Positions 17,345 through 28,846 of a DNA stretch of 64,000 bases are shown here, in pieces. Within the stretch, counting starts at the first letter, position 1. Each line of letters opens with the position of its first letter. The position numbers were made by a program, and so were the translations under genes. The notes under the pieces are model-generated. The model had not been told where the DNA came from. It searched no databases and saw only the letters and a program-made list of their open reading frames with translations. This stretch comes from Stramonita haemastoma (lineage: Eukaryota; Mollusca; Gastropoda; Neogastropoda; Muricidae): positions 58,488,330 through 58,552,329 of the forward strand of contig CM060324.1 in the NCBI GenBank assembly GCA_030674155.1, in the 5' to 3' direction.

Positions 17345-18730
17345 TGACGCGAACTACTGGTTCCAGAAGCCATAAAACATTTTTTGCTTCGAGTCTGACG
17401 AGCTGACAGAACCAGATGAAGCTGAAGACATCCAGCCAGGGGAACCATCACCATCACCATCACTACCATCACCATCACCACCACCACCACCACCATCACC
17501 ATCATCACCACCATCACCATCATCACCACAATCACCACTACCATCACCACCATCACCACTAGCATCACCACCATCATCACCACCATCACCACCACCATCA
17601 CCACCATCACCACCACCATCACCATCACCACCATCACCATCACCAGGTTCTGGAGCAACTGACTGGCTTCTGGTCAGAGGTCCAAGCAAGACCAGATCTG
17701 CCAAGAAGTGTCAAAAAAAGAGAGAAAAAAAAATGTTGACACGAAAGTGGAAAACACAAATGTAGAGATTTCCCAGCTGTGTGAAATGGTCAGTCATTTA
17801 AAATCAATCATTCTTACCCTCAGTGACTGTATTCTTTCTCTGGAATTGACCGTTCAGAAGCTGTGGACAGGGAAACAGGAACAGCCAGAAACACAGAACA
17901 AGAACGTGGGCACACAGATAAACACAGACAGAGACTCCATGCTGCTCTACTTACGCTGAAGTCACCCAAAGAAACAGTCCTGTGGAACGCAGCTCTAAAC
18001 ATCCTAGTGCACCCCACCCTGCCAAAACTGAAATGAAGGCAGCATCAGCAGAAAGAGAAAAGCTGGAGACAGCCAGAAGACACCATGACGTCAGGTTCTA
18101 ACTGGTGTTATCTCCCCTTGACATCAAAACATGCGAAAGGAACTAGGCCTAGTCCAGATGCAAATCTTCCCTCTGTCGTTTTCCTGCATGACTGTTCAAA
18201 TTCACTTTAACGTCTTTTCACAAGTGATATCAGAGGAAACATGACTGCATGACTGTGTTGTAAAAGAATGCAGTTCAAACGGCTGGGCCGCTCCTATGGA
18301 TTCGCTGCTATCCACCAGAAAGCTTCCATGATTCAAAATCTCCAGGATCAGCTGGAGACCGCCAACTCAAGTCTGGGCAAGCCAGTAGACGGCATTGTTC
18401 TCCACTGCGGCATCAACGACCTCACACAGGAAGAGGCGGACAGTGTGGATTGTCTCCCATGCTAGCCTGCACAGCAGCAGCTGAAGGACGTGAGGGAGTC
18501 ACCATGGAGGACTCCTCCATCCTGGCCGTTAACCTTGACCATTAACCTTGACCATTAACCTTGACCCTCATCTCCACAGCTGCTCTGGACCAGGCCAAGG
18601 AAGTCAACACGCTCTCTGCATCAGCCACCAAGGACGCCCTGTCTCCCACAGGGGGACCGCTCACTGAGTCACAGGGCCTCTAAGTCACAGGGCCTCTAAG
18701 TCACAGGGCCTCTAAGTCACAGGGCCTCTA
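17345..18730 (+). pseudogene. Decayed LINE ORF1 with Pro/Ser-rich, coiled-coil and SGNH-like parts
   Basis: Read across frames: an MTRTTGS start, an acidic stretch (SDELTEPDEAED), a Pro/Ser-rich tract encoded by a CACCAT repeat (17445-17645), a basic stretch (KCQKKREKK), a coiled-coil-like segment (SQLCEMVSHLKSIILTL), then VVFLHDCSNSL near 18170 and GIVLHCGINDLTQEE near 18400. The last two match ILHDSTM and VVLHAGINDI of the ORF1 at 28847-30147. The nucleophile position is Cys here and frames are broken, so it is a relic of a related element. Confidence 0.65.
17445..17645. repeat. CACCAT triplet/hexamer array
   Basis: CAC and CAT triplets; in the frame of the ORF1 relic it codes for PSP/SPP repeats, so it may have been coding in the source element. 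Confidence 0.9.
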
Positions 18731-18745
18731 AGTCACAGTCAAGTC
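18660..18745. repeat. 16-bp tandem repeat, four to five copies
   Basis: AGTCACAGGGCCTCTA units. A related motif forms the inverted array at 19470-19700. Confidence 0.9.
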
Positions 18746-18830
18746 AAGTCAAGTCAAAAACACTTTAATCATCCCTGAAGGGCAATTACAATACTGACAG
18801 GCATATTGATATGAATCATAACCAAAAGAT
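18738..18830 (-). repeat. Probable LINE 3' end with GACTT tail
   Basis: TCAAGTCAAGTCAA followed by AACACTTTAATCATCCCTGA: a pentamer tail joined to a T-rich 3' end, the arrangement seen for LINE 3' termini. Orientation inferred from the tail. Confidence 0.4.
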
Positions 18831-18909
18831 ACAAGATAGCCACATTTCATATTTGTTCAAACATTATACCTTCAAATAAAAATATCACAATACACACTCG
18901 TAGGCCAGC

Positions 18910-18912
18910 GCG

Positions 18913-18987
<75 letters not shown>

Positions 18988-19007
18988 ACACACACCACAT
19001 ACACACA

Positions 19008-19039
<32 letters not shown>

Positions 19040-19252
19040 TACACACACACACACCACCACACCACCACCACCACCACCACCACCACCACCACCAATATAT
19101 GGACACAATGTTATTAAAATCATTGACTAGAAAAGACATAACCACTATTATTTACGCACACACTGGCACACGCCCATATACATGCACACACGTTGGCATA
19201 TACACAAACACGCCCCCCTCCCCCCACACACCATCTACACATACCCTCTCTC

Positions 19253-19332
<80 letters not shown>

Positions 19333-19335
19333 AAT
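18910..19335. repeat. CA and CAC microsatellites
   Basis: CA runs at 18914-19053 and 19253-19332, a CAC run at 19052-19085; a short unique spacer lies between. Confidence 0.97.
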
Positions 19336-19469
19336 AAATGCAATGTTTTAAAACCATTGGCTAGAAGACATGAATTTATAAACAAAAAAATCAATAAAGC
19401 AAAAAATATGACATACTTATTCTATGAGTACATGTGCATCAGAGAAGTGGAAAAAATAAGCGCCAAGTC

Positions 19470-19700
19470 TTAGGGCCGCTCAGTCACAGGGCCGCAAAGT
19501 CACAGGGCCCCAAAGTCACAGGGCCGCAAAGTCACAGGGCCCCAAAGTCACAGGGCCGCAAAGCAAAGTCACAGGGCCGCTAAGTCACAGTATTTACACC
19601 CCCTGTGACTTAGTGGCCCTGTGACTTAGGGGCCCTGTGACTTAGCGGCCCTGTGACTTAGCGGCCCTGTGACTTGGCGGCCCTATGACTTGGTGACCTA
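19470..19700. repeat. Inverted pair of 16-bp tandem arrays
   Basis: Left arm: about seven GGGCCGCAAAGTCACA-type units. A 12-base spacer (TATTTACACCCC) at about 19591-19602. Right arm: about six CTGTGACTTAGCGGCC-type units, the reverse complement. No gene seen. Confidence 0.92.
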
Positions 19701-19739
19701 TTTCCCTCCCACAGCAGGGACCGCAGACAGCGTGGCTTT

Positions 19740-20250
19740 TTGGGGAGCAAGAGATGCCTGGTTCAACATGTTCCATGTGCTCAGTCAGTGCTAGTAGTGG
19801 TGGTGCTGAACAACGGGGTTCTCTAGCCTGCAGTTGCTTTGTTTACTTTTTTTATGATTATTATTTTTACTTATTATTTATTGATGTTTCAGTTTAATTG
19901 TAAACATTTTAAACATTAATGTTGTGAAGTGACTGCAATGTCTAGATTATCTGTTAATAAAAATTGAAGTGTCAAACGTTTGGGTCCACGATTTTGCAAT
20001 GAATACACACGCGCCATGTTTGTTTTACACCCTTTTTTCCAACACGGTGCAATGGCGATTGAAAAATAATTTTCATCTAAACTCTATATACTGTCTTACC
20101 ATTTGATGAAAATTAGGCTTTAAAAAAAAAAAAAGAAGATAACCCAGCTAACAGGAATTTACAGCTTACTAATATTTTACGTGATATACCTAATAGGATT
20201 TTTTTTCTTTTGCATATAGATATCTATATCAATTATATCATCATTGTCAA
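19740..20250. other. Unassigned AT-rich sequence
   Basis: No gene or recognised repeat seen. Confidence 0.5.
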
Positions 20251-20251
20251 G

Positions 20252-20288
20252 TCTTCAGGGGTGCCCCCACGGTCGCCAGACTAAGGAT

Positions 20289-20320
<32 letters not shown>

Positions 20321-20322
20321 TA
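20252..20322 (+). repeat. LINE 3' terminus with GATA tail
   Basis: GTCAAGTCTTCAGGGGTGCC, CCACGGTCGCCAGACTAAGG then GATA repeats. It is the reverse complement of the ORF end at 22565-22610. Confidence 0.75.
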
Positions 20323-21029
20323 ATCATATGTTGTTATGCAACGAAGATATAGAGGTTGTACACGATTGATGTGTGTGTGACGCAAACTTTGTAGATTAAA
20401 AAAAAAAGGTTCGTCTACTTTGTCGCGATTTTTTTACAACAAAAACAAGTGGTGTAGGCCTAATCGGCTGTTTTGTATAATCCGTATATCTGGCGTAGCC
20501 TACTCTTGTGTTTTAATCAAACTAAAAATTTAACATTTACTTTGTAAAGGATCTATCTTCCATAACACATCTTCCTACCTTGTTTGCTTTTTCTCTCCCG
20601 AGATGATAATACACTACCCCCCCCCCCCCCCCCCCCCCCAATTCCTTGCCCGTGTAGAGAAAAGAAAACAGATTTAAATCCAAATGATAATGCGTTCTGG
20701 CAGTAAGATCTCAGTTCTGCAATGGAATCTTTAGCTACAAACTTAGATTATTTACAGCAATACTTTGTGTCAAACACCTATTAGGTTCTCCTTCTTCAAT
20801 CTTAGAATGTTTATTAGATGTTACAAATTTAAAACTTCATTTGTCACAGGAAGAATGTTATCAGGTCGTTCAAAAATCACAACAAACGTTATTCCAGTAT
20901 GAGAAAGAGAAAGTGATCTAAATGTGTATGGAGAAATGGTACAGTTTGAGTCGTGTATTAAAAAAAACCTAAAAACTGATTGTTACCGCATAAAACAGAT
21001 TGTTTCTCTGGCCTGCAGAAAGAGATTGA

Positions 21030-21430
21030 ATTTATTTATTTATTTATTTATTTGTTTATCTAATCTTTTATATCAAGGATAATGGAATAAGCACTCATGT
21101 TCTTTTTTACATTCAGTCCCCATGTGTATGCAGTTTTGTAAATATTGTCATCTATTCCCACTGGCACACAATGGCCTACTCTTATGAAAAGTGGAACAGA
21201 ATTTAATGTGTAAGCAAGATGTTCTGCGTGTGTTCGCACACGGGGCCTCGGTTTATAGTCTCATCCAAAGGACTTTTTTTTGGAAGGGGGAGGGGGGAGG
21301 TGGGGTCGGAACTGATGTTAACACCAGAGGAAAAATCCTCTTGAACCAGATTCGAACCTGGGTCAGCAGATCACGAGCGCCTCACTCTGACCACCAGGCT
21401 ATCCCCAGCACAACGCTTTAACCACTAGGC
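21030..21430 (-). repeat. SINE family A copy
   Basis: TTTA tail repeats, ATCAAGGATAATGGAATAAG, GGCCTCGGTTTATAGTCTCA, GATTCGAACCTGGGTCAGCA (B box) and GACCACCAGGCTATCCC (A box). Confidence 0.9.
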
Positions 21431-21634
21431 CAATCAGCCTCCGCGCCTAAAGGTATAGTCCGTTTCAGGACCGTCTAGATCACGAACACTTTTTATTAGG
21501 AGAAATTATGTCTCCTGCCTCTCAGGGTTATTTTGGATTGAGAAATTGAAATTAAAAAGACGGAAGAGATTAAAAAATCAACTTTGTTGTATTGTGTGCA
21601 CACTGCAATGCATGTTGGATGTATGTTGAGTGCG

Positions 21635-22032
21635 ATCATTGGTCTAACGGTAACGCGCCTGCCTAGAAAGCGAAAAGTCCGGCTCGGAAGTGTGCGGTGG
21701 TTCAAACCCTGTTTGGGCCCAAAACTTATTCCCCATCCATTAGACCATGAGTGGTGGTCTGGGTGCTAGTCTTTCGGATGAGACGATGGACCGAGATCCT
21801 CTGTGTTACACATCATTTTTTAGCGCACGTAAAAGAACCCACAGCAAGAGAGTTGTCCCTGGCAAAATTCTGTAGAAAAAGTCACTCTGATAGGGAAACA
21901 TACAGTTGCAGACAAGAAAAAGAAATAAAAAAGGGTGGCGTTGCACTTGTGGCGACGCGCTCTCCCTGGGGAGAGCAGCCCGAATTTCATGCAGAGAAAT
22001 CTGCTGTGACTTAACGTGGTATAAATAAATCA
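21635..22032 (+). repeat. SINE family B, full length
   Basis: ATTGGTCTAACGGTAACGCG head, GGTTCAAACCCTGTTTGG (B box), TCTTTCGGATGAGACGATGG core, GTAAAAGAACCCACAGCAAG, GGAGAGCAGCCCGAATTTCA end. Confidence 0.92.
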
Positions 22033-22256
22033 ATCAAATAAATACTTTGTGAAGTGTATTGATACAACAGCGGTTTAATAAAACAAACAAAACAAAAACG
22101 CCCCAACACAGTCACAAAACAACAATAACAACAGAAGCAAAACCTAAAAAAGATAAACCCAGAAAAAAGCAAAAAAACTCTGTGTGTTAGAAAAGTGAAG
22201 TAGTAGCAAAAAGAATAGATGGATGTGAGAATAGCGAAAAGAAAAAAAAGGTGAAC

Positions 22257-22262
22257 CCCCCC

Positions 22263-22293
<31 letters not shown>

Positions 22294-22300
22294 ACATACA
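22257..22300. repeat. Poly-C followed by CA repeat
   Basis: About 23 C residues then CA units. Confidence 0.95.
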
Positions 22301-22399
22301 CTACAGCAAAGATAAACTCCGACAGATGCACATCACTCGTTCATATGTCTATGCACACAACACCACACACCAGAGCAACAACAAACCCTGCTTCATGTT

Positions 22400-22565
<166 letters not shown>

Positions 22566-22745
22566 CCCTTAGTCTGGCGACCGTGGGGGCACCCCTAAAG
22601 ACTTGACAACCAGGTCCCTCCATTCCTCTCTCTGTTCTGCCTTTCTCAGGGTTGTGGCGAGTTCTAGGCCTGTCCATTCGCTGATGTTGTCCTCCCATCT
22701 CTTCCTTGGTCTGCGGCGCTCGTGTTCCTGACAGCTGAACATGAA
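22566..22745 (-). pseudogene. LINE ORF2 C-terminal fragment
   Basis: The minus strand reads RRPRKRWEDNISEWTGLEL, then [21 protein letters not shown] and a stop, followed by the GATA tail. This WEDNI.EWTG string is typical of invertebrate LINE C-termini. It is 5'-truncated. Confidence 0.8.
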
Positions 22746-23221
22746 GAGAACACAGGCAGCACTTCACATTGGGCAAGTTTCTGCACCAAACAGTAGATAT
22801 GATAGTATTTAGGGGAGAACAGCTTGTTTTACATTAATGTAAAAACAAAAAACAAATGACACCACACAAACAACAACAAACAAGGAAAAAAAAGAGAGAG
22901 AAAACACATAAAGAAATTGAAGTAGCAGTACAAAGAATGTTTTCTCCTTTTTTTCTTTTAGTTTTTGTTTTTTGTGGTTTATTTCATTGTTTGCTTTTTG
23001 TTGTTTTTCTTTTTTTAAGGGGGTTGGTTCTTTTCCTTTGTTTTCACGCATTGTGTGTATGGGGGTTTTATCCAGCCGATACACACAGAGGTGTGAAGCA
23101 GCGGATAAAGACAGACAGCAGAACAAAAAGAATAAACCAACTCGTTCTGTCAATTCCACAATAAGAAGTGATACGGATAACAGTTATTCTGGTGCCTCTG
23201 CTTGCAATTCAGTATAAAAAG

Positions 23222-23512
23222 GTGAAGGTGTCCCATAACCTATGTGGTCGTAGGGGAGCGAGGCATCAGAGACCTCATCTTCTCTAGGGGCCAGCATATT
23301 GAGGGCGGCACCCATCTCCTCTCCCTCGCTGCTTTACCATCCCTGACCCAAAACAGGGCAGGTAACCATTTACAGCTGGGTGAACTGGGGGACTGTACTG
23401 AAGCCAAGGCGTGCAAACGGTCACCCATCCAGCTGGTAACCACGCTCGATGCTGCTTCACCTTGGCTTGGGGAAAGCGAGCGCTCTGACCACTGAGCTGT
23501 CCCGTCCGGGTC
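23222..23512 (-). repeat. SINE family C copy
   Basis: Reverse complement: AGGTGTCCCATAACCTATGT, TTCTCTAGGGGCCAGCATAT, CAAACGGTCACCCATCCAG, CTCTGACCACTGAGCTGTCC (A box). Confidence 0.9.
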
Positions 23513-23534
23513 GTTGGAAAGCAGGTTGGAAAGT

Positions 23535-23567
23535 GTGTGTGTGTGGTGTGTGTGTGTGTGTGTGTGT

Positions 23568-23610
<43 letters not shown>

Positions 23611-23795
23611 AAATTATAAAGTATTCGAATTTGTGTTTATTTTTGGTGATATAATGTGTTATGTATCTTTTCTATGCATGCATGATGTATGTATGTATGT
23701 ATGTATGTATGTATGTATGTATGTATGTATGTATGTATGTATGTATGTATGTATGTATGTATGTATGTATGTATGTATGTATGTATGTATGAATG
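23535..23795. repeat. GT and TATG microsatellites
   Basis: GT run at 23535-23609 and about 27 ATGT units at 23685-23791. Confidence 0.97.
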
Positions 23796-24057
23796 TCACC
23801 CATATGACTCTCTCTCTTTTTAAGATGATAAAGTTTCTGTGTCTGCATGGTCACGTTGTCTTGGGTTCTGTTTCTGGCCACTTTGCTCCTGTTGCTGCAA
23901 TGCCTGGATCACGAATGGCGATTGTGTGTGCAAAGAAAGTCACGATCAGTTGTGTGTGTTGTGATGAATTGTGTTATGTGTTGTTGTGTTGTGTTGTTTT
24001 GTATATGGTGTCTTCTTTTGTTCTGTATTGAATTGAATTGTATTGTATACTACATAT

Positions 24058-24063
24058 ACGCGC

Positions 24064-24160
<97 letters not shown>

Positions 24161-24177
24161 TGTGTGTGTGTGTGTGT

Positions 24178-24224
<47 letters not shown>

Positions 24225-24246
24225 CGTGTGCGTGTGCATGTGTGTG

Positions 24247-24320
<74 letters not shown>
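24058..24320. repeat. GT/GCGT microsatellite
   Basis: Long GT runs around a GTGC block. Confidence 0.97.
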
Positions 24321-24321
<1 letters not shown>

Positions 24322-24329
24322 TTATTTCA

Positions 24330-24372
24330 TTCATTCACTTATTTATTTATTCTTTCATATCGAGGATAATGT
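24330..24372 (-). repeat. SINE family A tail remnant
   Basis: CATTCATT/TTTATT repeats then TTCATATCGAGGATAATG, the family A tail; the rest is absent. Confidence 0.6.
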
Positions 24373-24519
24373 ATGTGTGTGTATGTGTATGCGTGCGTGC
24401 GTGTGTGTATGCGTGCGTGCGTGTGTTTATGTGTGTGCGCGCGCACGTGTGTTTGTGTGTTTGTTTTGTTTTGTTTTGTTTAATGTCCTTCACTACTTGG
24501 TGATATAGACACACCCGCA

Positions 24520-24777
<258 letters not shown>

Positions 24778-25254
24778 CTACAGAAGAGATCTTACTGGGG
24801 AAGAATATATAACCTCAGCAACTGATGTTATGAACTGCTGAGAGTCATACAACACTTCTTGAATAGTGGCATATCTTTTTTTAATATCTATTCCTCTCCT
24901 TTTAAAAAGGTCAATAAGAATTGGGCAATCAAACAATAAGTGGTGGATTGAAAGAGGTTGAGAACAGCAACATGACACGTTTTTAGAATATTTGGTATTC
25001 CATGCATTCAACCTCAGTTTATACATTAAAATTTCTAGTTTACGTGAACATGAAATACGTTCAAAATGTGATGTCTTCATTTTGGAATGCATTCTATTCA
25101 TTAATCTTGCACTAATTTCATACGAGGACAATACAAGATTGGAATCAAACGTTTCAATACTACGATCAGAGGCACCTTGTTTTGCTAATGAATCAACCAA
25201 CTCATTCCAATAAATTCCACAGTGAGAAGGGACCCAACATAAAGTTATCTGCAA
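24778..25254 (-). CDS. Retrotransposon ORF2, part 3: RNase H end and Cys/His tail
   Basis: Continues RNase H with ITLCWVPSHCGIYWNELVD and LAKQGAS, then a C-terminal domain with a zinc-knuckle-like CCCSQPLSIHHLLFDCPIL. It ends PVRSLL then TAG, directly followed by the TA repeat. A one-base frame change near 25255 separates it from part 2. Confidence 0.88.
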   Translation of the reverse strand: MQITLCWVPSHCGIYWNELVDSLAKQGASDRSIETFDSNLVLSSYEISARLMNRMHSKMKTSHFERISCSRKLEILMYKLRLNAWNTKYSKNVSCCCSQPLSIHHLLFDCPILIDLFKRRGIDIKKRYATIQEVLYDSQQFITSVAEVIYSSPVRSLL

Positions 25255-27349
25255 TACAATGTATCAAAAATTTAATCTCAAATATAATATCCGTCCTTAT
25301 TTTCCCTTGCCAATTATTTAGTGCCTGCAATACTGCTTTTGAATCAACACAAAAAAGTATGTGGCAAATATCAAGAGCCATATCAGACAAAAACTTCAAG
25401 GCCATAAAAATTGCAAATAATTCAGACGTAAAAATGGAAAAATGTTCTCCTAAATGAAACAACTTTTGTACTTTTAAAGCAGGAATCACAAATGCTGCGC
25501 CACTTCTGCCTGATTCCAATACAGATCCATCAGTATACACTTTTAAATAATTGGAATAATTACATTCAATGTGGCTTTTTACATCAACAGTGAGAAGATT
25601 TTGATCTTCATTCTTTTTTACATCCGTGTAATCAATGTCAAAGCTAGCTGAAATATGTTCCCACGGAGGCATTAGGGGAACCATCGGTAAATTTGGAATC
25701 GTTGCTATGTCAATGCCAATTTCTTTCATTAATGAATTAGTATAATTTTTAATTGGCAGCAGAAATGAAATATCGCATGCTCGTTTTGGATAATCAGTGT
25801 CTTGATCCATAAGTATTTCATCTTTTACTGAATTTGGAATAGATAGACTCCGAATCACGTACTTTGATACCGCCAATCTTCGTTGATCAGAAAGAGATAA
25901 CAAATGTGCTTCTTTATAAGTATTAGCTGTGTTAGCATGTGTTGGAACACCAAGTGCTATCTTTATGGCTTTACTGTCTAAACTTTGTAATTTTTTAAGC
26001 AGATAATCTGCAGCAGAAAAATAAACTTCTTGTCCATAGATTAATTTTGAGCGTACTAAAGATTGAGCCAAATGTATCAGTGTTTTAGTATCTTGACTCC
26101 ATGCCTGAAAACTTATTACTTTTAAAAAGTTCAGTCTTTTTCTAGCCTCGGTTATTAAGTGGTCGATGTGCATCTTCCAGCTCAACTTTCTAGTTAAAAT
26201 TACGCCTAAGAATTTTACATATGGTTTATACTTAAGCACTGTTCCTTCTAATTTTAGGGTTGGTAATTTTGATGGATTTTCACCATTATTAAAGAGCACA
26301 AGACATGTTTTTTCTGCAGATAGTTCTAACTTATTTTCCTTCATAAAGTTACAGAATTTATTTAATTCATCTTGATATAAATGTTCAACATAATTGGTAA
26401 CTCTCTTTTTGGTGTTTTTCCTAACTGAAGTATTTATCCATATTGCGATATCATCAGCATACTGAACGACTTGAGTATTAGTTGACAAACAACTAGGGAG
26501 ATCATGTACAAGAATAGAAAACAACATGGGAGCAAGCACTGATCCCTGCGGTATACCTAAATTGATAGATTTATAGGATGAGTAAGCTGAGCCCAATTTA
26601 GTGCAGATTGATCTATTAGATAAAAAATTGTGAAGATATTTATATAACATTCCATTGATACCAATATTCTTCAATTTATGCAACAATTTTTCATGACAGA
26701 CTCTATCGTATGCTTTCTTCACATCAAAGAATGTGGCTAACACACTTTTCCTTCTGGCAAATTGTTTTTTAATCTGGTGAGTTAATTTAACTAAGTGATC
26801 AGAAGTACATCTCCCCTTTCGAAAGCCAGCCTGATTAGTTGGGATAACATTATTCTTTTCACAATAATGAAACAGACGCTTATGTATAATTTTTTCCATT
26901 ACTTTACCCACATGTGAAGTAAGAGCAATTGGTCTATAACTATCTATTGATGACCTCAACTTACCTTTCTTAAGGATTGGAACTACTATAGACTGCCTCC
27001 AGATACTAGGAAGAGTGCCATTTATCCAACACTTTTGGAAAAATGAATAAAGTAGTCTTTTCCATTTTAAAGGCATATGGGCCAGCATTTGATAAGATAC
27101 ACCATCAGGACCAACTGCTGTCTTGTTAAAAGTAAATGAATCTAAGGTTTCAATAAATTCATCATATTGAAGAGGAGCATTCAAATAATCCGCATTACAT
27201 GATATATTTTCTAATTTGTCTAGCTTTTCTGAAGAGTCATAACTTTTGATGTCTGATTGAAGCTTTAAGGATGAACTATTATCTGCAAACATTGTAGAAA
27301 AGGCTTCTGCTTTTTCAAATATGCTTGGAAATCTGTTTTTTTTTTTCAA
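25202..27349 (-). CDS. Retrotransposon ORF2, part 2: reverse transcriptase and RNase H
   Basis: 715 open codons. RT landmarks: AVGPDGVSYQML, YRPIALTSHVGKVMEKI, NQAGFRKGRCTSDHL, ATFFDVKKAYDRV, INLGIPQGSVLAPMLF and the catalytic YADDIAIW (about 26440-26463). RNase H begins KVYTDGSVLESGRSG with the second acidic site in SELFAIFMAL and the third in LFCVDSKAV. The frame then breaks near 25255, just before the last RNase H block. No internal stop. Confidence 0.92.
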   Translation of the reverse strand: MKKKNRFPSIFEKAEAFSTMFADNSSSLKLQSDIKSYDSSEKLDKLENISCNADYLNAPLQYDEFIETLDSFTFNKTAVGPDGVSYQMLAHMPLKWKRLLYSFFQKCWINGTLPSIWRQSIVVPILKKGKLRSSIDSYRPIALTSHVGKVMEKIIHKRLFHYCEKNNVIPTNQAGFRKGRCTSDHLVKLTHQIKKQFARRKSVLATFFDVKKAYDRVCHEKLLHKLKNIGINGMLYKYLHNFLSNRSICTKLGSAYSSYKSINLGIPQGSVLAPMLFSILVHDLPSCLSTNTQVVQYADDIAIWINTSVRKNTKKRVTNYVEHLYQDELNKFCNFMKENKLELSAEKTCLVLFNNGENPSKLPTLKLEGTVLKYKPYVKFLGVILTRKLSWKMHIDHLITEARKRLNFLKVISFQAWSQDTKTLIHLAQSLVRSKLIYGQEVYFSAADYLLKKLQSLDSKAIKIALGVPTHANTANTYKEAHLLSLSDQRRLAVSKYVIRSLSIPNSVKDEILMDQDTDYPKRACDISFLLPIKNYTNSLMKEIGIDIATIPNLPMVPLMPPWEHISASFDIDYTDVKKNEDQNLLTVDVKSHIECNYSNYLKVYTDGSVLESGRSGAAFVIPALKVQKLFHLGEHFSIFTSELFAIFMALKFLSDMALDICHILFCVDSKAVLQALNNWQGKIRTDIIFEIKFLIHCIADNFMLGPFSLWNLLE

Positions 27350-28565
27350 ATTTGATTGGAAACGATGGGAGTTGAAATCCGTTTTTCATTTCAGTAACTT
27401 TCTTCCAAACTTTATGCATGTCCTTGGATTCTGAAACTTCATTAATACAGAATTCTGTCCAATAATTGTTTTTTGCCTGAGCAATTGTTTTCTTACTATG
27501 ACTTTTAGCATATTTCATACGAATAAAGTTTTCCTCTGATTGGTTTTTTAACCATATTTTATACTGTTCCTTTTTATAGTTTACGGCATCCTCACATTCT
27601 TTAGTCCACCATTTATTGCCTGATCGTTTTCCATTCTTCCTGATTTTGCGTTTGGGAATAGAAAACTCAGCTGCTAGAATGAGCATTGCCACAAAATTTG
27701 AATAAAATTTATCAACATCATCCTCAGCAATCGTTTCAATATCAATACCTTGAAGAAACGAATGAAATGAACTCCAGTTAGCTAATTTATATATAAATTG
27801 AGGGATTTTATCCTCAATATGTGGTCGATCTGATGCTGAAAAGTCCTCAAATGACAATGTGATTGGAAAATGATCACTTCCGAGGCAATCCTCTTCAACA
27901 TTCCATGTGCAGTTAATAGCTAATCCTGGAGATACTAAGGCTAAGTCAATGGCACTGGGTTTATGGGTAGAAACATCAGGAATTCTGGTTACTCTACCAT
28001 CATTCAATAAGTAAAGCTTCGAATCTACAATATTTTCTATTAAACGATTGCTAGTGATGGTAGAGCATGCAGAGTCCCAAAAAGGAGCATGAGCATTGAA
28101 ATCTCCAAGAATAATCCATTTATGCTTAGTGAAGTCTGTGTTTTTTAACCAGTCAGTATTGTCATTTTTCGGACCTTGGGGTAAATAAACAGACACTACA
28201 TTTAGTATTTCATCCTTGTTAAGTTTGACTGTCACCCCAGTGTGATACATATCTACTGTACTTTGCACGATAGGAGATATCACTAGCTTTTCATAGTCTA
28301 GACCCTGCCTAACATATATGGCAGATTTTACTCTAGAGTTATTATCACAATCACATAATGGAGGGTAATAATAATTTGTCAATTTAGGCATTTTCATTTT
28401 GTCCACATTCAAAGACTGGAGTGCTAATATAGCATAGTTATCAGTTGTTAAAAATTGTGTCAAGTCCAACAGATTGGTGGCTATGCTCCGAGCATTCCAC
28501 TGTAAAATTTTAACTCCTGTAGAGAGATGTAATGTCCTGTCCAAGCTTGTCTTCATGTTATACAT
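27315..28565 (-). CDS. Retrotransposon ORF2, part 1: APE-type endonuclease
   Basis: Starts MYNMKTSLDRTLHL and reads VKILQWNARSI (N of the first block), NVVSVYLPQGP, WIILGDFNAHAPFWDS (the GDFNAH block), SAIDLALVSP and LGSDHFPITLSF (the SDH block). All landmark motifs of the apurinic/apyrimidinic-like LINE endonuclease are present. The frame ends at a run of ten Ts (As on this strand) near 27340, from which the RT frame continues. Confidence 0.9.
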   Translation of the reverse strand: MYNMKTSLDRTLHLSTGVKILQWNARSIATNLLDLTQFLTTDNYAILALQSLNVDKMKMPKLTNYYYPPLCDCDNNSRVKSAIYVRQGLDYEKLVISPIVQSTVDMYHTGVTVKLNKDEILNVVSVYLPQGPKNDNTDWLKNTDFTKHKWIILGDFNAHAPFWDSACSTITSNRLIENIVDSKLYLLNDGRVTRIPDVSTHKPSAIDLALVSPGLAINCTWNVEEDCLGSDHFPITLSFEDFSASDRPHIEDKIPQFIYKLANWSSFHSFLQGIDIETIAEDDVDKFYSNFVAMLILAAEFSIPKRKIRKNGKRSGNKWWTKECEDAVNYKKEQYKIWLKNQSEENFIRMKYAKSHSKKTIAQAKNNYWTEFCINEVSESKDMHKVWKKVTEMKNGFQLPSFPIKFEKKKQISKHI

Positions 28566-28846
28566 TTGTTTGTTATATTATTTTGTGTTCTGATTGTAGT
28601 CAACAACAATATGCAACCCAATTGAAAAAAACAACAACAAACTAATGGCCCACCTCACATACACACATACATACGCAAGTAAGTAACAGGAAAAAATGGA
28701 GGGGGGGGGGGGGGGGGGATTTAGACACAGACCAGTGAGGAATAGTGTAAATAACAATGAAAAGTCCATGATGGAAGATGGTGATGTTTGGGAAGATCTT
28801 GCTCTGAAAAGATAATTATATACTGCCATGAAGAAGCGTAAGGATC
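28566..28846 (-). other. Spacer between retrotransposon ORF1 and ORF2
   Basis: About 280 bp with a run of about 18 Gs (plus strand, 28699-28718). No conserved coding seen; an overlapping frame of 95 codons here is not supported. Confidence 0.6.
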
